In this document: positions 47,254 through 56,444 of the stretch, one piece after another | How the letters are laid out: the number at the start of each line of letters is the position of its first letter | How positions within the stretch are numbered: position 1 is the stretch's first letter | NCBI RefSeq assembly: GCF_000155735.2 | Contig: NC_020908.1 | Coordinates: 2,237,001 to 2,301,000 of the forward strand | Direction of reading: 5' to 3' | From: Octadecabacter arcticus 238 | Lineage (GTDB): Bacteria > Pseudomonadota > Alphaproteobacteria > Rhodobacterales > Rhodobacteraceae | Length of the DNA: 64,000 bases | Notes under the pieces: model-generated | What the model was told of the DNA's origin: nothing | What the model saw: the letters and a program-made list of their open reading frames with translations, nothing else | The model's database searches: none | Program-made: the position numbers and the translations under genes

Positions 47254-48156
47254 ATGATTGAACTCTCGCAAATCCACCCCGACAAGCCGGTGCTGATCTA
47301 TGGGCCGACCGCGTCGGGCAAATCCGGTCTGGCTTTGGAGATTGCGCGACGCCAAGGCGGTGTAATCGTTAACGCCGATGCGTTGCAGGCTTATCAGGGC
47401 TGGCCGATCTTGACCGCTCAACCAAGTGCCGCGGATTTGGACCGCGCGCCGCATCACCTTTATGGTCACCTTGCGTTTGATGCGCCCTATTCTGTTGGCG
47501 ATTGGCTACGCGATGTCGCGCCGTTTCTGAAACGGCCATATAAAACGGGGGCGCGGCCAATCATTGTTGGTGGCACCGGGCTTTACTTTACTGCCCTGAC
47601 CGAAGGGCTGGCCGAAATCCCGCCAACCCCTGCCGGTATCAGGGCCAAAGCTGATGCAATTCCCCTGCCCGATCTGGTATCCGCACTCGATCCTGCGACC
47701 GCAGCTGGCCTTGATCTGAACAATCGCGCCCGCGTGCAGCGCGCGTGGGAGGTGCAGCAAACGACTGGACGTTCTATTCGCGACTGGCAAGATGCGACAC
47801 CGCCGTCGCTATTGGCGCTGGAGGAGTGTACCGCGCTTGCGTTGATGCCCGACGTGGAGTGGCTGAACGCGCGAATCCAAACGCGGTACGCCATAATGAT
47901 GGACGCTGGCGCCATGGCCGAGGCCAAAGCAATGGTGCCAAACTGGGACCAGACCGCACCATCGTCCAAAGCCATAGGCGCAGCAGAAATGATCCAACTG
48001 ATCGGGGGAGATATCACCCCTGATTCGGCACGCGAGGCGATCATCATTGCAACACGGCAATACGCCAAACGACAACGCACATGGCTGCGGTCCCGTATGA
48101 AGCGCTGGCAGACCGTTGCGCTACCAAATGTGGATGATGTCATTTTATCCACATAA
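47254..48156 (+). CDS. miaA: tRNA dimethylallyltransferase
   Basis: A 300-residue enzyme adding a dimethylallyl group to A37 of tRNAs reading U-starting codons. It has the P-loop IYGPTASGKSGLALEI, the motif NADALQAYQGWPILTAQPS, VGGTGLYFTAL and the AARQYAKRQRTWLRS-like motif near the C-terminus (TRQYAKRQRTWLRSRM). I use the ATG at 47254 (MIELSQ) because homology starts there. It is divergent from pyrH. Confidence 0.94.
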   Translation: MIELSQIHPDKPVLIYGPTASGKSGLALEIARRQGGVIVNADALQAYQGWPILTAQPSAADLDRAPHHLYGHLAFDAPYSVGDWLRDVAPFLKRPYKTGARPIIVGGTGLYFTALTEGLAEIPPTPAGIRAKADAIPLPDLVSALDPATAAGLDLNNRARVQRAWEVQQTTGRSIRDWQDATPPSLLALEECTALALMPDVEWLNARIQTRYAIMMDAGAMAEAKAMVPNWDQTAPSSKAIGAAEMIQLIGGDITPDSAREAIIIATRQYAKRQRTWLRSRMKRWQTVALPNVDDVILST

Positions 48157-48226
48157 ATTTGGTTGATTAAAGTATAAATTCCAGAGAAATTGTCTAAATC
48201 GAACAGCAATCAGGAATTGAACGCCA

Positions 48227-49045
48227 ATGATGAGTGACCCGCAAAACCGCCTCGCGTTGACATCGATCGGCCAGAACGCGGGTCAGGGTCGCTGGCGCAC
48301 CGAGACGATGCGCTCTCATACATCGCCACGCCTTATTTTTGTTGGGCGCGGTCAAGGGCGAATCACCGTGTCCGGTCTGACCAGCGGCTACGGCGCCAGC
48401 AACCTGATCTATATCCCCGCCGGAACCATGTATGGTTTCGAGGTTGGCCAGACCGTGTTTGGCGTAATGCTGACAATCCCGTCCGCCATGGCAACCGAAT
48501 GGCCGATGGTTCCAGTTCATCTGCGCCTGCGAGATGTTGTCGTTCAAAAAGAACTGGCCGGACAGATGGATGCCTTGGAACGCGAATTGAAGTCGACCCA
48601 GTTGGGCCAGTCCCGCGCCGCCCATTACCACCTCGGCCTTCTGTCGATCTTCTTTGAACGTCAATTGGCGCAACGCCCTGAAACGCCGGCGGATGCCCGC
48701 GTCAATACCGCCGCTGCCCGATTGGTGGCGGCCTATACTGACCTAATTGAACGCGACTACCACCAAAATGCGGGTGTCGCGGATTATGCCGCCAATCTTG
48801 GTGTCACCCCGACCCACCTTGCGCGCTGTTGCAAGCAGACCAGCGGAAAATCTGCACTGTCCCTTCTGAATGACCGAATCCTGTTTGAGGCGCGGGTGAT
48901 GCTGCGCGACAGCAAAACGCCCGTGCGACAGATCGCAGGGGATCTTGGCTTTGGGTCTGCCGCCTACTTTTCCCGCGCATTTCAAGCCCATACAGGTTTG
49001 ACACCGTCGCAGTTTCGCAAAAAAGGCCCCCTTGTTGAGGCCTGA
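48227..49045 (+). CDS. AraC-family transcriptional regulator
   Basis: A 272-residue regulator with an N-terminal cupin-like sensing domain (residues 10-110; IYIPAGTMYGFEVGQ) and a C-terminal pair of helix-turn-helix motifs. The first HTH is VADYAANLGVTPTHLARCCKQTSGKS; the second is PVRQIAGDLGFGSAAYFSRAFQAHTGLTPSQFR. The ATG at 48230 is an equally good start. The GAGG-loop-CCTC hairpin with a T run at its stop suggests a single-gene transcript. It precedes a peptide-type ABC operon on the same strand, which it might regulate, but nothing in the sequence proves the link. Confidence 0.88.
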   Translation: MMSDPQNRLALTSIGQNAGQGRWRTETMRSHTSPRLIFVGRGQGRITVSGLTSGYGASNLIYIPAGTMYGFEVGQTVFGVMLTIPSAMATEWPMVPVHLRLRDVVVQKELAGQMDALERELKSTQLGQSRAAHYHLGLLSIFFERQLAQRPETPADARVNTAAARLVAAYTDLIERDYHQNAGVADYAANLGVTPTHLARCCKQTSGKSALSLLNDRILFEARVMLRDSKTPVRQIAGDLGFGSAAYFSRAFQAHTGLTPSQFRKKGPLVEA

Positions 49046-49278
49046 AACCTCTTTTTATTGGCTGTTTACGCTGCAACGCAGAAACGTAGGCATTTGCCTT
49101 ACAGGCAATTTACGACGACGAAAACGTCGCAAATGTGATATCACTTGCCGATTACAGCCGTTGACCGCAGGGTAGAAACCCTGCCCTAATGTAATTTCTC
49201 GTGGGGGGCGCAAACGGCGTTCGCCGCCAATGCCAAACACCCCGCTAGTAATAAAACGTGTCATCAGGGAGAACACGA

Positions 49279-50946
49279 ATGACCAATAAAACACTCACAG
49301 GCGCACCGCTACATCCTGCAGTCGGCATCTATGTGAAAGACGCCAACGCCGGCAAACTCAGCCGTCGCGAATTCATCACACGCACGACTGCACTGGGCGT
49401 TACGTCCGCAGCTGCATATGGCCTTTTGGGTCTGACCCAACCCGCCGCCGCCGCTGGCCACGCCCAACAGGGCGGCACATTGCGCGTCTCGATGTCCGTC
49501 TATGCGTTGAAAGATCCGCGCACATATGACTGGACCGAAATCGCACATGTTTCCTCGGGTTGGCTGGAATACCTCGTTGAATACAACTCCGACGGTTCGT
49601 TCGAGCCAATGTTGTTGTCCAGCTGGGAAGTCAGCGCTGACGCGAAGACCTACACATTGAACGTCCGCAGCGGCGTTAAGTGGAACAATGGCGACGATTT
49701 CACTGCTGAAGATGTTGCACGCAACATCGCAGGTTGGTGTGACAAGGCTGTTGAAGGTAACTCTATGGCCGGTCGTATGGCCGTCCTGGTTGATGCTGAT
49801 TCCGGTCAGGCTATCGAAGGCGCCATAGAAGTTGTTGATGCTCTGACAGTAAAGTTGAACCTGCCAGCACCAGACATCTCACTGATTGCGGGCATGTCAG
49901 ATTACCCGGCTGCCGTTACCCACGCAACCAATAACGTCGAAGACATGATGTCCACACCGATCGGCACTGGGCCTTACCTGCCTGAGCAAGTCGACGCGGG
50001 TATCAAAGCCGTCAACGTTCGCAACGAAGGCCATGAATGGTGGGGCTACGCGGAAGGCAAAGGCGCTTATCTGGATCGCATCGAATTCATCGATTACGGC
50101 ACCGACCCGTCCTCGACTGCGGCCGCTGTTGCATCTGATGAAATCGACATGATCTATGAAACTATCAGCGACTTCGTTGACGTCATCGACGGTCTGGGCT
50201 GGGAGCGCTCAGAGATCGCATCTGCAGCGACGATCGTTGTTCGTCCCAACCAGCTTGCCGAAGTCGGCGGGATGAAACCCTACGAGGACGTGCGCGTGCG
50301 CAAAGCCATCGCCATGGCCGTCAGCAATGACATCTGCCTTGAGCTTGGGTACGGTGGTCGCGGTGCTGCTGCACGCAACCAGCACGTGGGTCCGATGCAC
50401 CCTGAATGGGCTGACGTTCCAGGCACCCCTTATGATCCAGAAGGTGCGCTTGCGTTGCTGACCGAAGCAGGCATGCAGGACTATGAATTCGATCTGATTT
50501 CGATTGATGACAGCTGGCTGCGCAACACGAATGACGCTGTCGCCGCACAGATGCGCGATGCAGGGTTCAACGTGAAGCGCACAATCATTCCAGGCTCTAC
50601 GTTCTGGAACGACTGGACGAAATATCCGTTCTCCTCGACCAACTGGAACCACCGCCCACTTGGCGTCCAGATCCTTGGTCTGGCCTATCGTTCCGGTGAA
50701 GCGTGGAACGAAGCCGGTTTCGCGAATGCAGAGTTTGATGATCTGTTGAATCAGGCCAACGCAATTGCCGACGCTGACGCGCGCTCTGAAATAATGGCCA
50801 AATTGCAGACGATCATGGTTGACGAAGGCGTGACGATCCAGCCGTACTGGCGCTCGATCTATCGCCATGCCCGTCCGGGTTTGGTCGGCTGGGATATGCA
50901 CATCGCGTACCTGCCACAGTACTACAAGATAGGCTTCGCAGCCTAA
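49279..50946 (+). CDS. Peptide-type ABC transporter substrate-binding protein
   Basis: A 555-residue class C (SBP_bac_5) binding protein. The N-terminus carries a twin-arginine signal ([23 protein letters not shown]), so export by Tat with cleavage after PAAAA is likely. The mature domain begins [10 protein letters not shown] and has the family signature region around [16 protein letters not shown]. It is the first gene of an importer operon with two permeases and a fused ATPase, separated from them by a strong hairpin. The ligand could be a di- or oligopeptide, an opine or another solute; sequence alone does not decide. Confidence 0.92.
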   Translation: MTNKTLTGAPLHPAVGIYVKDANAGKLSRREFITRTTALGVTSAAAYGLLGLTQPAAAAGHAQQGGTLRVSMSVYALKDPRTYDWTEIAHVSSGWLEYLVEYNSDGSFEPMLLSSWEVSADAKTYTLNVRSGVKWNNGDDFTAEDVARNIAGWCDKAVEGNSMAGRMAVLVDADSGQAIEGAIEVVDALTVKLNLPAPDISLIAGMSDYPAAVTHATNNVEDMMSTPIGTGPYLPEQVDAGIKAVNVRNEGHEWWGYAEGKGAYLDRIEFIDYGTDPSSTAAAVASDEIDMIYETISDFVDVIDGLGWERSEIASAATIVVRPNQLAEVGGMKPYEDVRVRKAIAMAVSNDICLELGYGGRGAAARNQHVGPMHPEWADVPGTPYDPEGALALLTEAGMQDYEFDLISIDDSWLRNTNDAVAAQMRDAGFNVKRTIIPGSTFWNDWTKYPFSSTNWNHRPLGVQILGLAYRSGEAWNEAGFANAEFDDLLNQANAIADADARSEIMAKLQTIMVDEGVTIQPYWRSIYRHARPGLVGWDMHIAYLPQYYKIGFAA

Positions 50947-50960
50947 ACACGACGACTTAG

Positions 50961-50988
50961 AGGGCCGCCCGATCACTCGGGCGGCCCT
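50961..50988 (+). terminator. Attenuator hairpin after the binding-protein gene
   Basis: AGGGCCGCCCGA and TCGGGCGGCCCT form a perfect 12-bp stem with a 4-base loop, followed by TTTCC. It lies 14 bases after the binding-protein stop and before the permease genes. Such hairpins stabilise the upstream message and limit read-through, giving excess binding protein over permease. Confidence 0.75.
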
Positions 50989-51053
50989 TTCCGCATACTG
51001 AATAGCAAAGACTGCGCGGCACGAACCGCGCGGCATAGCCAACAGGGACTTCT

Positions 51054-52103
51054 ATGGGATTGTTTATTCTGCGCCGCCTCGGATTGATGATACTTACGGC
51101 GTTGTGCCTAACCTTCATCGTCTTTTGGCTTACCAACCTTTTGCCGAACCTCGAAAAACTCGCCAAAACCCAAGGCAACGCCCGCATGTCGGACGAAGCC
51201 GTGGTAAGCTGGCTTGAGAACCGTGGATACGGGCAGCCCACATTGATCAAATACGGTGAATGGCTCGGCGTGTTGCCCGGCTACGTGATCGAAGGTCAGG
51301 ATGGTACCGTGCGTGCACGCTGTGCTCCGGTAGGTGCCGAGGTCGATGATACCACACCCGCATTCTGCGGCGTGCTTCAAGGTGACTGGGGACAATCCAC
51401 AGTCTTTAGGAACCCTGTCAGCGAAATTATTGCCACACGGCTTGGCCTGACGGGTAAGTTGATGGGCTTTGTTTTGCTTCTCATGATCCCGGGCGCACTG
51501 ATTATTGGTGTGCTGGCGGGGATGCGTGAAGGGTCACGGCTTGATCGTGGTCTGTCAACGGTATCTATCATGTCGACGGCGACGCCTGAATATGTGTCCG
51601 GTGTTGTTCTGATCGCTGTTTTTGCCACCCCGACGTTCGGGATGCAATTTTTCAAAGGCACCGCGACAAGCGCCATGGACAATGCAACCTTCGAGAATTT
51701 CCTTTTGCCTGTCGTGACAATCGCGCTTTATGGCATGGGCTATATCGCCCGTATGACCCGCGCATCCATGACCGAAGTGATGACCGCGCAATACGTCCGC
51801 ACCGCCCGCCTTAAGGGTGTGAGCTTTACCAACATTGTCATGAAACACGCCCTGCGCAACGCATTGATCGCGCCGTTTACGGTCATCATGTTGCAAGTGC
51901 CATGGCTGCTCAACGGCGTTGTGATTGTTGAAACCTTGTTTAACTACAAGGGCTTCGGCTGGACGCTTGTACAGGCGGCCTCGAACAATGACATCGAATT
52001 GCTTTTAGGCGTCTCGGTGGTCTCGGTGTTTGTGGTGCTCTTCACGCAGCTGATATCTGACGTCGGCTATGTGTTCTTAAACCCACGCATTCGCATCTCT
52101 TAA
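51054..52103 (+). CDS. Peptide-type ABC transporter permease (DppB-like)
   Basis: A 349-residue inner-membrane permease with an N-terminal anchor helix (FILRRLGLMILTALCLTFIVFWL). A periplasmic loop contains three cysteines (ARCAPV, AFCGV). The binding-protein-dependent transport domain includes the EAA-like coupling motif RTARLKGVSFTNIVMKHALRNAL near residue 250. The loop between helix 1 and 2 is about 95 residues, normal for DppB. It pairs with the next gene to form the channel. Confidence 0.93.
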   Translation: MGLFILRRLGLMILTALCLTFIVFWLTNLLPNLEKLAKTQGNARMSDEAVVSWLENRGYGQPTLIKYGEWLGVLPGYVIEGQDGTVRARCAPVGAEVDDTTPAFCGVLQGDWGQSTVFRNPVSEIIATRLGLTGKLMGFVLLLMIPGALIIGVLAGMREGSRLDRGLSTVSIMSTATPEYVSGVVLIAVFATPTFGMQFFKGTATSAMDNATFENFLLPVVTIALYGMGYIARMTRASMTEVMTAQYVRTARLKGVSFTNIVMKHALRNALIAPFTVIMLQVPWLLNGVVIVETLFNYKGFGWTLVQAASNNDIELLLGVSVVSVFVVLFTQLISDVGYVFLNPRIRIS

Positions 52104-52115
52104 AGGAGCCAGACT

Positions 52116-53594
52116 ATGGAAGAACTGTCTTGGACCGGCTCCTTCGGGAGCACCCTCATCCCCGCCATCACAATCGCATCTGCGGTGTTTTTGGCTGGCG
52201 TCATTTTGCAACTCATCATGGACTTCTTTGCGCCCGAGGTGAAGTTGCAAGCCAATACCGACGGCACTCTACAATCGCGCGGCGGCCTGCTTGGGCAACT
52301 TGAAAAGATCAACGGTCAGGTGTTTGGGCTGATCGTTCTGCTTGGTGCTGCGATCATCGTTGTGTCGTGGTTCATGCCCTACGGCAAAGCCGGTATTCTG
52401 GGCGAGATTTCAAAACGGTTCCTGCCCGTCTGGATCGCTCTGATCGTGACCTTCGCGGCTTCGATCACGTTCAAACGCAAACTCGGCCTTTACGGAAAAC
52501 TGTTCGACTCAACCATCGGCATGATCGGCTTTGCGCTGGTGATGTTCTGGGTGTTCACGGCCATTTTCGTCGGGCTGTTCGACCTGATCGCAACCTTTGA
52601 TCCTGTGTCCCAACCCACCGACTTGCAGATCGCACGGTCCTTGAAGAACGGCGTGCCGGGATTGTTGTACGGCGAAGGTCTGGGCAATGGCGACGCGGCC
52701 TATGCACACTACCTGCTGGGCGGCGACAACCTTGCACGCGACATCTTTAGCCGCATGGTCCACGGGTCCGTCATCGTGATGATCATCGCACCGCTAGCCA
52801 CCGTCTTTGCCTTTATGGTCGGGATCACCTTGGGCCTGCCCGCTGGCTATCATGGCGGAAAACTCGACACGGTGTTGTCGTTCGTTGCCAACCTGATCCT
52901 CGCCTTCCCAGTCATCTTGCTGTTCTACCTGCTGGTGACACCGGAAATTGTCGCGACGGGTTTGCCGAACTTCATGGGCGCGTTTCTGTTCATATTTCCG
53001 CTGATCTTTTGCGGTGTGCTGATCAATTCGCGCTACAAAACCCAAGGCAGCAAAAACACTTTGTATCTGGCCGTCGTCTTGGTTCCACTGGTGCTGATCT
53101 ATCTCATGGTCATCAGCGACACCGCGAGCCCGCTGGTCGTCTGGCCACCAGCGCTCGATTTCATCACCATCCCAAGCGGCATCCTTGTGGTGTTCGTGTC
53201 AGTGGTCTTTGTGAACTCACCAACAGTGTTTCGTATCGTGCGCGGATTGGCACTCGACATCAAAACCCGCGACTACGTGGCGGCGGCGCAAACGCGCGGC
53301 GAAGGCACGTGGTACATCATGCTGTGGGAAATTTTGCCCAACGCACGTGGCCCGCTGATCGTCGATTTCTGTCTGCGCATCGGCTACACCACTATTCTGC
53401 TTGGCACATTGGGCTTCTTTGGCCTTGGCCTGCCACCTGAAAGCCCCGACTGGGGCAGCACGATCAATGAGGGTCGCAAACTGCTGCTGATCTACGCGCA
53501 CCCTGCCCTGCCACCTGCGATGGCGCTGCTGTCGCTGGTACTCGGTCTCAACCTTCTCGCAGACGGTCTGCGTGAAGAAAGCTTGAAGGATTAA
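52116..53594 (+). CDS. Peptide-type ABC transporter permease, extended DppC-like
   Basis: A 492-residue permease. The canonical DppC-like core starts near residue 130 and includes SRMVHGSVIVMIIAPLATVFAF and the coupling motif RTYVAAAQT-like DYVAAAQTRGEGTWYIMLWEILPN. The core itself is enlarged by extra hydrophobic segments around residues 300-360. The first 130 residues add about three further membrane segments not present in ordinary DppC of some 300 residues. This long form is seen in some proteobacterial importers; what the extra segments do is unknown. Confidence 0.9.
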   Translation: MEELSWTGSFGSTLIPAITIASAVFLAGVILQLIMDFFAPEVKLQANTDGTLQSRGGLLGQLEKINGQVFGLIVLLGAAIIVVSWFMPYGKAGILGEISKRFLPVWIALIVTFAASITFKRKLGLYGKLFDSTIGMIGFALVMFWVFTAIFVGLFDLIATFDPVSQPTDLQIARSLKNGVPGLLYGEGLGNGDAAYAHYLLGGDNLARDIFSRMVHGSVIVMIIAPLATVFAFMVGITLGLPAGYHGGKLDTVLSFVANLILAFPVILLFYLLVTPEIVATGLPNFMGAFLFIFPLIFCGVLINSRYKTQGSKNTLYLAVVLVPLVLIYLMVISDTASPLVVWPPALDFITIPSGILVVFVSVVFVNSPTVFRIVRGLALDIKTRDYVAAAQTRGEGTWYIMLWEILPNARGPLIVDFCLRIGYTTILLGTLGFFGLGLPPESPDWGSTINEGRKLLLIYAHPALPPAMALLSLVLGLNLLADGLREESLKD

Positions 53595-53598
53595 GCCC

Positions 53599-55689
53599 AT
53601 GGAAAAGACATCCCCTGAGGAAAGCTATTCCGGCCCGATCCTTGAGATCGACAGGCTCTCGATCAGCTTCTTTACCCGCCTGCGCGAGATCCCTGCGGTG
53701 ATGAACTTTTCGGCCTCGCTGCAACCCGGTGAAGCGCTGGGTATTGTTGGCGAATCCGGTTGTGGCAAATCCACCGTTGCGCTGGGGGTCATGCAAGACC
53801 TCGGCGTTAACGGCCGCATTGTTGGCGGATCAATCAAGTTCAAGGGCCGGGAGATGAACACCATGACGCGCGAAGAATTGCGCGACATTCGTGGGTCTGA
53901 AATCGCGATGATCTACCAAGAACCCATGGCGTCGCTCAACCCCGCCATGCGGATCGGCAAACAGCTGATGGAAGTCCCGATGATACACGAAGGCGTCTCC
54001 AAAGACGTGGCCTACGCCCGTGCGCTCGAAGTCGTGACGGACGTGAAACTGCCCGACCCCGAACGCATGCTGAACTCGTTCCCGCACCAATTGTCCGGCG
54101 GACAACAACAGCGCATCGTGATCGCGATGGCCCTGATGTCAAAGCCGTCACTGTTGATTTTGGATGAACCGACAACCGCGCTTGACGTGACGGTCGAGGC
54201 TGCCGTTGTCGAATTGGTCAAAGACCTTGGCAAAAAGTACGGCACGTCGATGCTGTTTATCAGCCATAACCTCGGCCTTGTGCTGGAAACCTGTGATCGG
54301 ATTTGCGTCATGTATTCCGGCGAAGCGGTTGAACGCGGCACAATTGAAGGCGTGTTTGATGAAATGCGCCATCCTTATACACAGGCGCTGTTCCGCTCGA
54401 TCCCATTGCCCGGGGCCGACAAAAACGCGCGGCCCTTGGTGGCCATTCCGGGCAATTTCCCACTGCCCCATGAACGCCCGAACGGGTGTAATTTCGGCCC
54501 ACGCTGCGATTATTTTGAGGCCGGGCGCTGCGATCAAGGCCATATCTTCATGGAAGACGCAGGGCTAGATCACGAGACCCGATGTCTGCGCCAGGCGGAA
54601 ATTGACTGGAACGCGCCGCTTGTCGCCGGTGCCCAAACAGAAAAACCTGCCCCCGGGCGTGTGGTTATAAAAATGGACAACCTGAAAAAATACTACGAGG
54701 TCGCGGCATCCGCCCTGTTCTCGGGCGGCAGCACGAAGGTTGTTAAGGCCAACGAAACCCTAACGTTTGAAGCACGTGAATCCGAAACGCTGGCCATTGT
54801 TGGTGAATCCGGCTGCGGTAAATCGACCTTCGCCAAAGTTCTTATGGGGCTTGAAACGGCGACGTCTGGCGAAATCTTGCTCGATAACAAAAGCATCGGC
54901 GATATCCCGATTGAAAAGCGCGACACCAAAACGATTGCTGACGTGCAGATGGTGTTCCAAAATCCGTTCGACACACTGAACCCGTCGATGACGGTCGGGC
55001 GTCAAATTATGCGCGCGCTTGAGATTTTCAAGATCGGGAAAAATGATGGCGAACGCCGTGCCCGCATGCTCGAATTGCTTGATCTGGTGAAACTGCCGCG
55101 CGAATTTGCTGGCCGTATGCCACGTCAATTGTCGGGTGGTCAGAAACAACGTGTCGGTATCGCGCGCGCCTTTGCAGGTGATGCGCGGATCGTGGTTGCG
55201 GACGAACCTGTGTCAGCGCTTGATGTGTCCGTGCAGGCCGCTGTGACCGACCTGTTGATGGAAATTCAGCGGGAACATAAAACCACGCTGCTGTTCATCA
55301 GCCACGACCTGAGCATCGTGCGCTATCTGTCTGATCGCGTTATGGTAATGTACCTTGGGCACGTGGTCGAAATGGGCACGACAGATCAGGTCTTCAGCCC
55401 ACCGTACCACCCCTATACCGAAGCATTGCTGTCGGCCGTGCCTATTGCGGACACCAAGATCAAGAAAAAGCACATCGTGCTTGAAGGCGACATTCCGTCG
55501 GCGATGAACCCACCACCCGGTTGCCCGTTCCAGACGCGATGCAACTGGAAAGACAAAGCCGGTCGCACCAAGTGCGAAACCGAGGTGCCGATTGTGCGGA
55601 CTCTGGGCAATGGCCACCAGATAAAATGCCACCTCAGTGATGCAGATATGGCAGAAATGGAGCAGGTTATTCAGATGGCCGCAGAATAA
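53599..55689 (+). CDS. Fused dipeptide-type ABC ATPase (DppD-DppF)
   Basis: A 696-residue protein with two complete ABC domains. The first has Walker A GESGCGKSTVAL (near residue 52), signature LSGGQQQR and Walker B LLILDEPTTALD. The second has GESGCGKSTFAK (near 400), signature LSGGQKQR and IVVADEPVSALD. Each is followed by the oligopeptide C-terminal domain with clustered cysteines (NGCNFGPRCDYFEAGRC; GCPFQTRCNWKDKAGRTKC), which can hold an iron-sulfur cluster in related proteins. It starts four bases after the permease stop and completes the importer. Confidence 0.94.
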   Translation: MEKTSPEESYSGPILEIDRLSISFFTRLREIPAVMNFSASLQPGEALGIVGESGCGKSTVALGVMQDLGVNGRIVGGSIKFKGREMNTMTREELRDIRGSEIAMIYQEPMASLNPAMRIGKQLMEVPMIHEGVSKDVAYARALEVVTDVKLPDPERMLNSFPHQLSGGQQQRIVIAMALMSKPSLLILDEPTTALDVTVEAAVVELVKDLGKKYGTSMLFISHNLGLVLETCDRICVMYSGEAVERGTIEGVFDEMRHPYTQALFRSIPLPGADKNARPLVAIPGNFPLPHERPNGCNFGPRCDYFEAGRCDQGHIFMEDAGLDHETRCLRQAEIDWNAPLVAGAQTEKPAPGRVVIKMDNLKKYYEVAASALFSGGSTKVVKANETLTFEARESETLAIVGESGCGKSTFAKVLMGLETATSGEILLDNKSIGDIPIEKRDTKTIADVQMVFQNPFDTLNPSMTVGRQIMRALEIFKIGKNDGERRARMLELLDLVKLPREFAGRMPRQLSGGQKQRVGIARAFAGDARIVVADEPVSALDVSVQAAVTDLLMEIQREHKTTLLFISHDLSIVRYLSDRVMVMYLGHVVEMGTTDQVFSPPYHPYTEALLSAVPIADTKIKKKHIVLEGDIPSAMNPPPGCPFQTRCNWKDKAGRTKCETEVPIVRTLGNGHQIKCHLSDADMAEMEQVIQMAAE

Positions 55690-55709
55690 TTATCTTGCGT
55701 TACCAATAC

Positions 55710-55740
55710 CTAAGGCGCCACTGTTGATGTGGCGCCTTAG
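55710..55740 (+). terminator. Hairpin terminator of the ABC operon
   Basis: CTAAGGCGCCAC and GTGGCGCCTTAG form a perfect 12-bp stem around TGTTGAT, 20 bases after the ATPase stop. There is no long T run; it may also serve the convergent transglycosylase gene. Confidence 0.65.
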
Positions 55741-55826
55741 GATTCAGGATGCCTTAACTTCTGAGTGTGGACGCATTTGAGCAAGCTCAAACGCTGCCTC
55801 ACACCAGTTTAAAACGCTGCGCGTTT

Positions 55827-56413
55827 TTAACTGCCCCAAATGACCCTGACGTAATTGCGGGTCTCGCGATAAGGCGGAACGCCACCATGTTGCTGCACCG
55901 CACCGGGTCCGGCATTGTAGGCCGCCAGCGCCAAACGCCACGATCCAAATTCGTCATATTGTTTTCGCAGATACCGCGCCCCACCGTCGAGGTTTTGATA
56001 GGGATCACGGGCATTTACCCGCAGGTATCGTGCGGTTCCGGGCATCAGTTGCGCCAGCCCCATCGCCCCCGCTGATGACACCGCATTCGGGTTCCATGCA
56101 CTTTCTTGTTGGACCAATCGCAGGAACAAATCTTCGGGCACATTATTACGACGCGCCGCTGACTTCGCCATGTCTAGAAATTGTCCGCGGTAGTTGCCGC
56201 TGTATTGCGGACCGGTGTCTCCCGCGGATGGAATGTCGACACGTGGCGGCTGCAAGCGGATCGAATTGGCGTATTGCGACGACGCGCGACCGTCCAAACA
56301 TCAAGTTGTGAGCTAAAAAGCGTCGTGCGATTGCGGGTCGACAGGCTATCCGCCGCCAGAGGCATACTGGACACCACCATGGCAAATCCGGCCAAAATTC
56401 CCAACACTCGCAT
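55827..56413 (-). pseudogene. Lytic transglycosylase with N-terminal frameshift
   Basis: The start at 56413 encodes a signal peptide (MRVLGILAGFAMVVSSMPLAA), but the frame breaks at a short T run near 56295. SSQLDV continues as [11 protein letters not shown] only after adding one base. Downstream the SLT domain is complete: catalytic Glu in [27 protein letters not shown], then [13 protein letters not shown] and [12 protein letters not shown]. Without the first part the enzyme would not be exported. It could be a true frameshift or a one-base sequencing error. An IS630-type element lies 31 bases upstream of the start. Confidence 0.85.
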
Positions 56414-56444
56414 GAAATAGCCCCCACGTTTCGGAAAACTTATA

